A stretch of 64,000 bases of DNA, from positions 1,302,001 to 1,366,000 of the forward strand of contig NZ_CP092074.1 in assembly GCF_024138715.1 (NCBI RefSeq), written 5' to 3'. Position 1 is the first letter of the stretch. The number at the start of each line of letters is the position of its first letter. The stretch is from Emticicia sp. 21SJ11W-3. GTDB lineage: Bacteria > Bacteroidota > Bacteroidia > Cytophagales > Spirosomataceae. This document shows, in pieces, positions 18,400-25,701 of this stretch. The notes below the pieces were generated by a model. The model did not search any database. It was not told the origin of the DNA and saw nothing but the letters and a program-made list of their open reading frames with translations. A program made the position numbers and the translations under genes.

Positions 18400-18801
18400 T
18401 TATTGTTTTTTTGAGGCGCTGTCAACCGCGTAACTGTTATGGTTGAGATAAGAAAGCAATAGGGCAAAAAAGAAAGTATGTATCATTTGAGACGGGATAC
18501 CGCCCCAATCTTCTATCATGCAGGAACCAAAAATAAGTATTACCATCGTGATACCCCCAACCAGTAAAGCCTGTCTGGTAAACAGACCAATAATGATTAA
18601 TACGCCTATAACGAGTTCAATTATGGGCAGCGCATAGCTGAACGGCTTAACCAGTGCGGCTGGCAGCAAGGAGTTTTCATATTTCCCAAGCATCCATTCG
18701 CTGAATTTGGCCAGTTTAAAAACCCGCACAAAACCGTGGCCAAACATGCTCATGCCTACCGCCAGGCGAAGAAGCAAAAATGTTGAAGAATTGTTAATCA
18801 T
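18400..18801 (-). CDS. DoxX family membrane protein
   Basis: This is a 133-aa integral membrane protein with four predicted helices, the standard DoxX layout: RLAVGMSMFGHGFVRVFKL, PLPIIELVIGVLIIIGLF, LLVGGITMVILIFGS and FFALLLSYLNHN. The GHG motif in helix one and the LPxxExxxG motif in helix two are family marks. DoxX proteins have been linked to oxidative-stress complexes and to quinone chemistry, but the role here is open. The NADP-dependent quinone-oxidoreductase-like gene is 45 bases upstream on the same strand, so the two are probably cotranscribed. Confidence 0.85.
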   Translation of the reverse strand: MINNSSTFLLLRLAVGMSMFGHGFVRVFKLAKFSEWMLGKYENSLLPAALVKPFSYALPIIELVIGVLIIIGLFTRQALLVGGITMVILIFGSCMIEDWGGIPSQMIHTFFFALLLSYLNHNSYAVDSASKKQ

Positions 18802-18846
18802 GGTTGTTAATAGATTATTGATTTATTGCTGATACAATCAGAATTG

Positions 18847-19788
18847 TCAGGGTATTATAACAATTTTTCCCTTGGTTGAGCCAGTCTCTATCTGCTGATG
18901 GGCTTTGCCTATTTGGCCAAAGGTATAAACACCCGACACGTGGGCTTTTAATGTTCCGCTTTCAAGAAGAGAGGCTATTTGTTGCATATCTTCTCCGTTC
19001 GACTGCACCAGGAAGAAGAAACCGTTAATGCCTTTCTCTTTTGCTTTTTCAACTATGCCTTCTGAGGTGTTTGAGGGTAATGTAATCACTGTTCCGCCTT
19101 TTTTTACTACTTCAAATGAGCGTTCAATATTATTACCACCAACGGTATCCAGCACAATATCAAAATCATTTATTACTTCTTCAAATGGTTGGGCTTTGTA
19201 ATCGAAGTATTCATCAGCACCCAGACTTAACACAAATTCTTTATTGACCGCTGAAGCAGTGCCTATTACGTAAGCGCCCAAGTGCTTTGCTAGTTGAACC
19301 GCAAAATGCCCGACACCACCTGCAGCGGCATGTATCAACACACGGTCATTAGGTTTTATTTTACTGTGCGTATGTAGTGCCTGCCAGGCTGTCAATGCTG
19401 CCAGAGTAGCAGCTGCCGCTTCTTCATGGGTAATATTGCCTGGTTTCAGTGCCAGATGTGCTGCAGGAGCGGCCACGTACTCGGCATAAGCCTTACCATG
19501 CCCGGGGAAATTGACCATGCCAAAAACTTCATCGCCCACTTTAAAGGTTGTTACTTCTGAGCCCGTCCGGGTTACCACACCGGAGATATCCCAACCCAAT
19601 ATAACCGGACTCTCAGTTTTCAGCCTGCCGGCCATGGCTTTGCCTGAGCGTGTCTTTGCATCTACCGGATTAATACTAACGGCTTGTACTTCTACCAATA
19701 CTTCCTGCTCGTTAATAGTCGGCAGGGGCATGTCTTCTATCGAAAAGTTTTCAACGCCGCCAAATTCTTTTAATACTATTGCTTTCAT
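18847..19788 (-). CDS. NADP-dependent zeta-crystallin-type oxidoreductase (MDR family)
   Basis: This 313-aa medium-chain reductase is of the quinone oxidoreductase group. The N-terminal GroES-like domain contains GWDISGVVTRTGSEV and FKVGDEVFGM. The Rossmann domain has the nucleotide motif VLIHAAAGGVGHFAVQLAKHLGA (about residues 145-167) and LDTVGG. Structural-zinc cysteines are absent, as expected for this subgroup. It reduces quinones or enones with NADPH. Its position directly upstream of the DoxX gene suggests a small redox operon. Start at ATG 19788. Confidence 0.9.
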   Translation of the reverse strand: MKAIVLKEFGGVENFSIEDMPLPTINEQEVLVEVQAVSINPVDAKTRSGKAMAGRLKTESPVILGWDISGVVTRTGSEVTTFKVGDEVFGMVNFPGHGKAYAEYVAAPAAHLALKPGNITHEEAAAATLAALTAWQALHTHSKIKPNDRVLIHAAAGGVGHFAVQLAKHLGAYVIGTASAVNKEFVLSLGADEYFDYKAQPFEEVINDFDIVLDTVGGNNIERSFEVVKKGGTVITLPSNTSEGIVEKAKEKGINGFFFLVQSNGEDMQQIASLLESGTLKAHVSGVYTFGQIGKAHQQIETGSTKGKIVIIP

Positions 19789-19912
19789 TTATAGGTAATG
19801 GTTTACTTTAAGAAACAGAAATTGAGAAGGATGAATTTATCTGGTAAAGATTTTAGGCCTTCGTCAGAATAGCGAACGCTATTTATTTCGTTTGGGTTTT
19901 ATACTGCCGCAA

Positions 19913-20500
19913 TTATCTTTTCTTTTTCAGCCAGCGATTAATGCGATGGGTTGCCCAGGCCGAACCAGCTCCGATAACTGCCCCGACTAATACATCGGTA
20001 GGGTAATGCACTCCCAGATGCAAGCGCGAATAAGCAACAGTACCAGCCCATGCATACGCCGGCACTATTACATACCACTTAGGTACGGCAAGGCTTAAAG
20101 AGGTAGCTGCCGAAAACGCAGCGGTAGTATGGCCCGATGGGAAAGACGGGTCAGTTTCTAAAACGTAGGGGTTAATAAAAGGATATTTCTCGTAAGGGCG
20201 CGGTCGGTCAATTACTTTCTTCAAAATAAAGGTTGTTCCTAAAGATACCGCCAGTGCTGCACCAGAGGCCAACCCCTCTCTTTGCAGACTTTTATCCTTA
20301 GTGATTAGCCCTACACCGAGCAAACCAATCGGAACGGCCGCACTGACAGGGTAGGTAGATTTGCTGAAATTTTCAAAGGCAGCATCTAGCCTGTGATTTC
20401 TGTTCGATTGAATGTTTTTTAGAACGTTGATGTCAAAATTCTGCGCCGAAACATCAAAATGCAAGAGTAAGACCATCAAAAGGCAGGCAGGTAGCTTCAT
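19913..20500 (-). CDS. PAP2 family phosphatase (exported/membrane)
   Basis: This 195-aa type-2 phosphatidic-acid-phosphatase-like protein has a signal peptide (residues 1-19, ending VSA). The full catalytic signature is present: KKVIDRPRP (KX6RP), PSFPSGH with the acid/base histidine, and SRLHLGVHYPTD (SRX5HX3D). Hydrophobic segments surround the motifs. It probably dephosphorylates undecaprenyl diphosphate or another lipid phosphate at the periplasmic face. It lies 11 bases after the acyl-CoA thioesterase gene and may be cotranscribed with it. It is a distinct, much shorter branch of the fold also used by the haloperoxidase-like protein at 51.8 kb. Confidence 0.9.
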   Translation of the reverse strand: MKLPACLLMVLLLHFDVSAQNFDINVLKNIQSNRNHRLDAAFENFSKSTYPVSAAVPIGLLGVGLITKDKSLQREGLASGAALAVSLGTTFILKKVIDRPRPYEKYPFINPYVLETDPSFPSGHTTAAFSAATSLSLAVPKWYVIVPAYAWAGTVAYSRLHLGVHYPTDVLVGAVIGAGSAWATHRINRWLKKKR

Positions 20501-20511
20501 ACAACGTTTAA

Positions 20512-21069
20512 TTATAAGCTTAAAATGGCTCTTTCGTTTTCTAATAAATGCATATTTTCATCCAGATGTTGCGCTGATATCCGGTTATCAAACTCGTCTT
20601 TATACCTTTCTTTCAGTTGTTTGCGTTTAATGGCCTCCAGGCATCGGCGCAGGTCTTCTCTGGTTTCAATTATAAGCTCCGGAACAAGCGTTGGTTTCCC
20701 TTCATCATCTTTTGCCACCATAGTAAAATAAGACGTATTGGTATGTTTTTGCTCTCCTGTTTTTACATTTTCACTAACTACCCTTATGCCAATCAGCAAT
20801 GAGCTTTTGCCTACATAATTAACCGAAGCATGTAAAGATAGAAGCTCGCCAACCTCTATGGGCTGCAGGAAAGTAACACCATCAACAGACACCGTAACCA
20901 CATAGGCGCCTGCATGCTTAGAGGCACAGGCATAAGCTACTTTATCCATTAATGACAATAGAATACCACCGTGAATCTTCCCTCCGAAATTGGCATAAGA
21001 CGGAATCATAAGCTCAGTAATGGTAGTGCGTGAATAAGAAACGGGTTTTGGTTTTAACTCTGAATTCAT
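20512..21069 (-). CDS. Acyl-CoA thioesterase (hotdog fold, YciA/BACH type)
   Basis: This is a 185-aa cytoplasmic thioesterase that hydrolyses acyl-CoA. The hotdog core contains ELMIPSYANFGGKIHGGILLSLMDKVAYACASKHAG, in which the Asn, Gly-Gly and Asp around the active-site helix match the hexameric BACH/YciA family. YVVTVSVDGVTFLQPIEVGELL and SSLLIGIRVVSENVKTGE follow. The C-terminal 40 residues form a charged helix (EAIKRKQLKERYKDEF). It is the first gene of a likely pair with the PAP2 phosphatase. Its upstream region contains a 9-bp inverted repeat (21121-21146). Confidence 0.9.
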   Translation of the reverse strand: MNSELKPKPVSYSRTTITELMIPSYANFGGKIHGGILLSLMDKVAYACASKHAGAYVVTVSVDGVTFLQPIEVGELLSLHASVNYVGKSSLLIGIRVVSENVKTGEQKHTNTSYFTMVAKDDEGKPTLVPELIIETREDLRRCLEAIKRKQLKERYKDEFDNRISAQHLDENMHLLENERAILSL

Positions 21070-21120
21070 AAGTATCGGGTATGCAGTTGTAAATATATAG
21101 AAATTAACGTATCAAGGTAT

Positions 21121-21146
21121 TAATCTTTGTATTGTAGCAAAGATTA
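21121..21146. repeat. Perfect 9-bp inverted repeat upstream of thioesterase
   Basis: TAATCTTTG and CAAAGATTA are separated by 8 bases. The repeat lies 52-77 bases upstream of the minus-strand thioesterase start and has no T-run, so an operator is more likely than a terminator. Confidence 0.5.
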
Positions 21147-21306
21147 GACCTTGCTAATATTTTAAAAATTGTTTTAACTTTAAGCCATATTGTGCTTTTG
21201 AAGCTGATATAGTTCAAATATTTCTAAAAATAATTACAAGTTAGAATAATGTTTTGATTAAATTGCTTTTAACAGAATAATCATTAAATACTAATAACAA
21301 TTAAAA

Positions 21307-21339
21307 TTTGGGAGAAATAAATAAAACTGATTACTTTTG
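21307..21339 (+). promoter_or_regulatory. pfkA promoter (TTTG-N21-TACTTTTG)
   Basis: A -33 TTTG (21307-21310) and a -7 TACTTTTG (21332-21339) are separated by 21 bases, within the range for Bacteroidota housekeeping promoters. Transcription would start about 65 bases before the pfkA ATG. Confidence 0.7.
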
Positions 21340-21410
21340 CGCTGAAACAATACAACCCTATTGAACTATTAATATTTTAATTCTAAGCTAAAATAAAGTA
21401 CCTATTTAAG

Positions 21411-22385
21411 ATGAAACGAATTGCAGTTTTTACTTCTGGTGGAGATGCTCCGGGCATGAATGCTTGTATTAGAGCGGTGGTACGTGGAGCAATCTATCAT
21501 GGACTGGAGGTATTTGGTATCAGAAGAGGATATAGCGGAATGATTGCGGGAGACGTTTTTCCGATGACCTCGCAATCGGTAAGTAATATTGTTCAAAGAG
21601 GCGGAACCATTCTTAAATCTGCACGCAGTAAGGCATTTATGACACCCGAAGGTAGAAAAAAAGCCTACGAGAATCTGATGAATGCCGGTATAGAAGGGCT
21701 TGTAGCGATTGGTGGAAACGGAACATTTACAGGAGCTGAAGTTTTTTATAACGAATACGAAATACCAACCGTAGGTTGCCCGGGTACTATTGATAATGAC
21801 CTGTATGGCACCGACTACACAATCGGGTTTGATACTGCCGTAAATACTGCCCTTGAGGCCATAGATAAAATACGTGATACGGCTGACTCGCACGACCGCG
21901 TGTTCTTTATTGAAGTTATGGGGCGCGACTCTGGCTATATTGCCATTCAGTCGGGTATTGGTGGAGGAGCCGAAATTGTAATGGTACCAGAAACCCATAC
22001 GCCGCTTAAAAAAGTATTAAGCACTTTGAAAGACGGATGGACACGCTCTAAGTCTTCTTCAATAGTTGTAGTTGCTGAGGGTGACGAAGAAGGGCACGCC
22101 ACAGAAATTGCTGAAAAGATTAAGTCGCAGGTGGCTGATAAATTAGACATCAGAGTTACCACCCTGGGGCATATTCAGCGCGGTGGAACCCCAACTGCCT
22201 ACGATCGTATTCTGGCCAGCCGCCTGGGTGTGGGTGCAGTAGAAGGTCTAATAAAAGGTAACAAAAACGTAATGGCAGGTATAGTGAACAACGAACTGGT
22301 TTATACACCGTTTATTGACACTATCAAAAAACCAAAGCCTATCCATGATGATTTACTTAGAATGGTTCATATTTTAAGTATTTAA
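21411..22385 (+). CDS. pfkA: 6-phosphofructokinase
   Basis: This is ATP-dependent phosphofructokinase of glycolysis, 324 aa, the standard bacterial length. It shows FTSGGDAPGMNACIRAVVRGA at the N-terminus, the substrate/catalytic motif PGTIDNDLYGTDYTIGFDTA, and EVMGRDSGYIAI. Gly104 following the nucleotide motif predicts ATP rather than PPi use. At position 103, where the well-studied enzymes have Asp in GGDG, this protein has Asn (GGNGT). That may be lineage-normal and does not by itself imply loss of activity. It is the first gene of a two-gene operon with upp, 19 bases downstream. Confidence 0.95.
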   Translation: MKRIAVFTSGGDAPGMNACIRAVVRGAIYHGLEVFGIRRGYSGMIAGDVFPMTSQSVSNIVQRGGTILKSARSKAFMTPEGRKKAYENLMNAGIEGLVAIGGNGTFTGAEVFYNEYEIPTVGCPGTIDNDLYGTDYTIGFDTAVNTALEAIDKIRDTADSHDRVFFIEVMGRDSGYIAIQSGIGGGAEIVMVPETHTPLKKVLSTLKDGWTRSKSSSIVVVAEGDEEGHATEIAEKIKSQVADKLDIRVTTLGHIQRGGTPTAYDRILASRLGVGAVEGLIKGNKNVMAGIVNNELVYTPFIDTIKKPKPIHDDLLRMVHILSI

Positions 22386-22404
22386 TCATCTCAACTTAAT
22401 CATT

Positions 22405-23049
22405 ATGTTTGTTCTGACCGAAAACTACTCTGTTGCAAACCATTTCCTGGCAGAACTCCGTGACCAGCAGATTCAGAAAGATGCCCTGAGGTTCCGTAAA
22501 AATATGGAGCGGCTGGGTGAAATCTTTGCCTATGAAATCTCTAAGACACTGAGTTACCAGAATAAGGATGTAACTACTCCTCTGGGCGCAAAAATTACGC
22601 AGCAGATGTCGCAGCAGATAGTGCTGGTTACTATTCTCAGAGCAGGTTTGCCGCTTCATCAGGGCTTGCTTAATTTCTTTGATAAGGCCGAAAACGCATT
22701 TATAGGCGCATATCGTGGCAAGCATGATGAGAAGGAGTCGTTTGAAATAGAGATGGACTACATTACAAGCCCTGATATACAAGACAAAATACTGATTATC
22801 AGCGACCCTATGCTTGCAACCGGTAAGTCAATCGAGAAGGCCTACCATGCCATGCTAAGATACGGTATACCAGCCAAAACGCATATTGTATCTGCTATAG
22901 CCAGCAGAAGAGGTGTCCGTTTCATTAATGCCCGCCTGCCACAATGCCGTTTATGGATTGGTGATGTTGATGAGGAAATGAACAATAAATCTTATATTGT
23001 TCCTGGCTTGGGTGATGCCGGAGACCTGGCCTATGGCGGTAAAGTCTGA
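22405..23049 (+). CDS. upp: Uracil phosphoribosyltransferase
   Basis: This 214-aa cytoplasmic enzyme converts uracil and PRPP to UMP in pyrimidine salvage. It has TILRAGLPLHQGLLNFFD for substrate and phosphate binding, the PRPP loop ILIISDPMLATGKSIEKAYH, and the uracil-binding C-terminal GLGDAGDLAYGG. It follows pfkA by 19 bases on the same strand and is probably cotranscribed. Its stop lies 3 bases from the end of the convergent DUF4230 gene, leaving no room for a separate terminator. Confidence 0.94.
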   Translation: MFVLTENYSVANHFLAELRDQQIQKDALRFRKNMERLGEIFAYEISKTLSYQNKDVTTPLGAKITQQMSQQIVLVTILRAGLPLHQGLLNFFDKAENAFIGAYRGKHDEKESFEIEMDYITSPDIQDKILIISDPMLATGKSIEKAYHAMLRYGIPAKTHIVSAIASRRGVRFINARLPQCRLWIGDVDEEMNNKSYIVPGLGDAGDLAYGGKV

Positions 23050-23052
23050 TGC

Positions 23053-23652
23053 TTATTTTGGGGCGCTTAATGTTGCCGAAAGCCTGAATTGCAGCACAAC
23101 CTTTTTGCCCGATATGTTTTCAAGAATCGGTCTTAAAACTAAATCGGCATTTTTTCTGGTTTGTTCAAGAATACCCATTTCCAGTGCCGATTGCTGAATT
23201 TTGCTTTCTGCACTTTTATAGGCTTCATTTAGTAGTTGTTGCTCGTTCATAAACGCATACTGCGTATCATAAATCTTCGAATTTTTGTGGTCTATGCTAT
23301 AATGGCACAGCTCGGGGTCTGGCAAATGCACAATAAGCGTATCGTTTTTTGTAGCTACGTCTTCTGCCTTTACTTTGGTTAAATCAATACACCCTATTGC
23401 ATTGCCCTGTACAATCAGAATTGCCTTCGGGTTTGGCAAATAGCTTCGTTTTATTTCCTGCTCAACCACATCACGAAAAGTAAAATTAGCCAGTTCTATC
23501 TTGCCCAGCGTTGTCATTTCTTTCAAAACAATATTGTGAGTGGTGCTTGCCTCTTCTGTGCCAAACGGGTTAAAGGTCTTCAGTTTTTCCCACAGAAAAA
23601 TGGCTACAAAAGCAACAATCAGAATAATTAGTAGGTTTATGGGCCGTCGCAT
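23053..23652 (-). CDS. DUF4230 domain-containing protein
   Basis: This 199-aa protein has one N-terminal membrane anchor (LLIILIVAFVAIFLWEKL) and a periplasmic domain of DUF4230 type. The domain contains TLGKIELANFTFRDVVEQEIKR, ILIVQGNAIGCIDLTKVKAEDV, LIVHLPDPELCHYSIDHKNSKIYDT and a C-terminal helix pair. It lies downstream of the MCE gene with a 62-base gap, so it may belong to the amidase-MCE envelope gene group. Its biochemical role is unknown. Confidence 0.82.
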   Translation of the reverse strand: MRRPINLLIILIVAFVAIFLWEKLKTFNPFGTEEASTTHNIVLKEMTTLGKIELANFTFRDVVEQEIKRSYLPNPKAILIVQGNAIGCIDLTKVKAEDVATKNDTLIVHLPDPELCHYSIDHKNSKIYDTQYAFMNEQQLLNEAYKSAESKIQQSALEMGILEQTRKNADLVLRPILENISGKKVVLQFRLSATLSAPK

Positions 23653-23714
23653 AGGTTATGGCTTAAATCTGGCAATGCTTTCAAAAAGGCGGAAACCCCG
23701 CAAGGTAAGGTAAC

Positions 23715-24653
23715 TTACTTTTTGGGTTCTTTGTCTTTTTTGCCAAACAATGAAAAATGAACATAACGTTTCGGATTGGCCTTCAGGTCTGCTAAAAGAA
23801 CAGCCAGGTTGGCAGCAGTACGGTCAAGATTCACATAAAGCGAGTCGTTTGTAGCCAGTTTGCCTATGGTGCCTTTTCCATGGTTGATTTCGTTCAGTAT
23901 CTGGTGCATACTGGCAACAGAGCGGTTAAGTTGTGCCAGTGTTTCTCCCATCCTTATGGCATTTAATGAATCTGCAAAAGTGTTTGTCTTTTTCAGAATG
24001 GGTTTAATCTGGGTGTCCAGGCTTGTCGTAAGCGTATTCAGATTGGCCGTAAGCAAAGCAGCATTGGCTGTTACAGCAGATAGGTTCTGGGCGTTAGCAG
24101 CAACTACTGAATTTACACCCGTAGTGGTGGCATCAGCATTGCTGATAAGCGCTTTCAGAGCCACGCCCGTCTGATCAAATTGTTTAACAACCGTTGTGAG
24201 CGAAATAAGCAGCGAATCGGCATTTTTTAAGATTGGAGAGGCTTTTTCGCTCAGGCCACTCATCAAACCACCCTCAATTTCACTTTTCAGAACGCCCTCA
24301 TCTTTGATTGGATTTCCTGCCTGAATCAGCATTTTTATCATTTTACCTCCCAACAGCCCGTTATCAGCCAGAATGGCCACCGAGTTGTCGTTAAGCATTA
24401 TATCTCTCTTAATGGCAAGTAAAACTTTTACTCTGTTGCGGTCCTGCTCCGGTATTACTTCTACTACTCGCCCTATGGTAACACCATTATACATTACAGG
24501 GTTTGAGGTCTGCAGGCCTTCAACATTAGAGTAATAAGCATAGTACTCGTTTTCAGTGCTGAAAACGTCCAGGCCTTTCAAGAAATTAAAGCCCAGATAA
24601 AAAATAGCAAATGTTATAATACCCAGCAGTCCTACTTTTACTTCCTTTTTCAT
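23715..24653 (-). CDS. MlaD/MCE family lipid-transport protein
   Basis: This 312-aa protein is anchored by one N-terminal helix (VGLLGIITFAIFYLGFNFL). An MCE domain (about 35-120) holds YAYYSNVEGLQTSNPVMYNGVTIGRVVEV and ADNGLLGGKMIKMLI. A long helical, Ala/Thr/Leu-rich segment (about 150-290) follows, as in proteins that form hexameric rings and tunnels. It probably carries phospholipids between the inner and outer membrane. The matching ABC ATPase and permease genes are not in this window. The amidase gene lies 101 bases upstream on the same strand. Confidence 0.88.
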   Translation of the reverse strand: MKKEVKVGLLGIITFAIFYLGFNFLKGLDVFSTENEYYAYYSNVEGLQTSNPVMYNGVTIGRVVEVIPEQDRNRVKVLLAIKRDIMLNDNSVAILADNGLLGGKMIKMLIQAGNPIKDEGVLKSEIEGGLMSGLSEKASPILKNADSLLISLTTVVKQFDQTGVALKALISNADATTTGVNSVVAANAQNLSAVTANAALLTANLNTLTTSLDTQIKPILKKTNTFADSLNAIRMGETLAQLNRSVASMHQILNEINHGKGTIGKLATNDSLYVNLDRTAANLAVLLADLKANPKRYVHFSLFGKKDKEPKK

Positions 24654-24754
24654 AATAATACGTATATGGTGAATTTAATTATAAGCACAGACGCTGTCAT
24701 TTTGTTTAAACCTTAATGCCCGTACTTATGGTTCTATCGGTTAGTAATTTAAAC

Positions 24755-25513
24755 TTATTTTTCCACTTCTTCTTTATATGCTTTTATGGCTTTAACTATG
24801 GCACTGGCAATTTTGTTGTGTCCTTCCTCACTTTCCAGAATCTTTCTGTCAGTTGTATTCGTCAGATACCCGGTTTCAATATAAATTCCGGGCATGGTTG
24901 TTTCCCATAGCACCTGAAAACCCGCCTGTTTTACCCCTCTGCTTTTACGCCCGTTTTTTTGAAATTGTTTTTCAACCTTCGACGCCAGATTTAAGCTTTG
25001 TTTCATAAAGGCATTCTGGTAATTTGCCATTTTTATGTGTGCAAGTGGTGAATTCGGGTTGAAATCGTAGTTTTTCTCGTAATTATCTTCTAACAATATT
25101 ACGCCGTTTTCACGTTTGGCCAGTTCAAGATTTTCTTCTGTTTTATGAAGCCCCATTGTATAGGTTTCAGACCCATAAACAGCAGATGAATAGGGGTTGG
25201 CATTTACATGAATGCAAATAAATAAATCGGCTTTGCTGCGGTTGGCAATGGCGCCTCTTTCATGTAGTGGAATAAAAACGTCTTTTTTACGGGTATATAC
25301 CACCTTTATGCCCAGTTCTTCCTCAATTAGCCGGCCTGTTTTAAGCGTAATGCTTAGCGCAATATCTTTTTCTCTTAGTTTTCCGTGGCTGGTGCCGGGG
25401 TCTTTTCCGCCATGACCTGCATCAATTACGATAGTTCTTATTTTTCCCGTTTGCGCACCTGCCGAAACAGTTGCAACAATGGCAATAAACAAAGCTTTAA
25501 GAATTTTTAACAT
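24755..25513 (-). CDS. N-acetylmuramoyl-L-alanine amidase
   Basis: This exported zinc amidase (Amidase_3) of 252 aa splits peptide stems from peptidoglycan. It has a signal peptide (1-19, ending SAGA) and zinc ligands in IDAGHGGKDPG (His), the Glu in LREKDIALSI, and FICIHVNANPYS (His). The catalytic Glu is in GIYIETGYLTNTTDRKIL. No SPOR or LysM domain is present. It is divergent from lptD across a 188-base gap with back-to-back promoter elements. The group lptD, amidase and MCE gives this stretch an envelope-biogenesis character. Confidence 0.92.
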   Translation of the reverse strand: MLKILKALFIAIVATVSAGAQTGKIRTIVIDAGHGGKDPGTSHGKLREKDIALSITLKTGRLIEEELGIKVVYTRKKDVFIPLHERGAIANRSKADLFICIHVNANPYSSAVYGSETYTMGLHKTEENLELAKRENGVILLEDNYEKNYDFNPNSPLAHIKMANYQNAFMKQSLNLASKVEKQFQKNGRKSRGVKQAGFQVLWETTMPGIYIETGYLTNTTDRKILESEEGHNKIASAIVKAIKAYKEEVEK

Positions 25514-25606
25514 GATTTTCCGGGCAAACGTTCTGTCTAATGTTTTAATAAGCTAATTTTGTGCCACGTTACACCGTTATTCCAGTGATAGAACGTAATT
25601 TGATTA

Positions 25607-25623
25607 CAAAAATACTATTTTTG
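25607..25623. promoter_or_regulatory. Back-to-back -7 promoter elements (amidase / lptD)
   Basis: CAAAAATA-C-TATTTTTG is a 17-base perfect palindrome in which each arm is a TAnnTTTG -7 box, one for each divergent gene. Matching -33 TTTG boxes at 19-21 bases are not seen, so this is a candidate only. Confidence 0.5.
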
Positions 25624-25701
25624 AGGCGACAATAAATACAATCTTGTCTGAAAACATAAGAAAAACGCCCGGCGGTTAACAGTTTTTCGGTATAATTTTA
25701 A

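Larger units (their letters stand above)
21070..21410. other. Divergent regulatory region (thioesterase / pfkA)
   Basis: This 341-base, very AT-rich gap separates divergent genes. It contains the 9-bp inverted repeat near the thioesterase start and a good two-part promoter for pfkA. No ORF or RNA gene is seen. Confidence 0.6.

Noticed and set aside
21402-21998. A 198-codon open frame antisense to pfkA
   Set aside because: Composition and the lack of any family likeness mark it as a shadow of pfkA.
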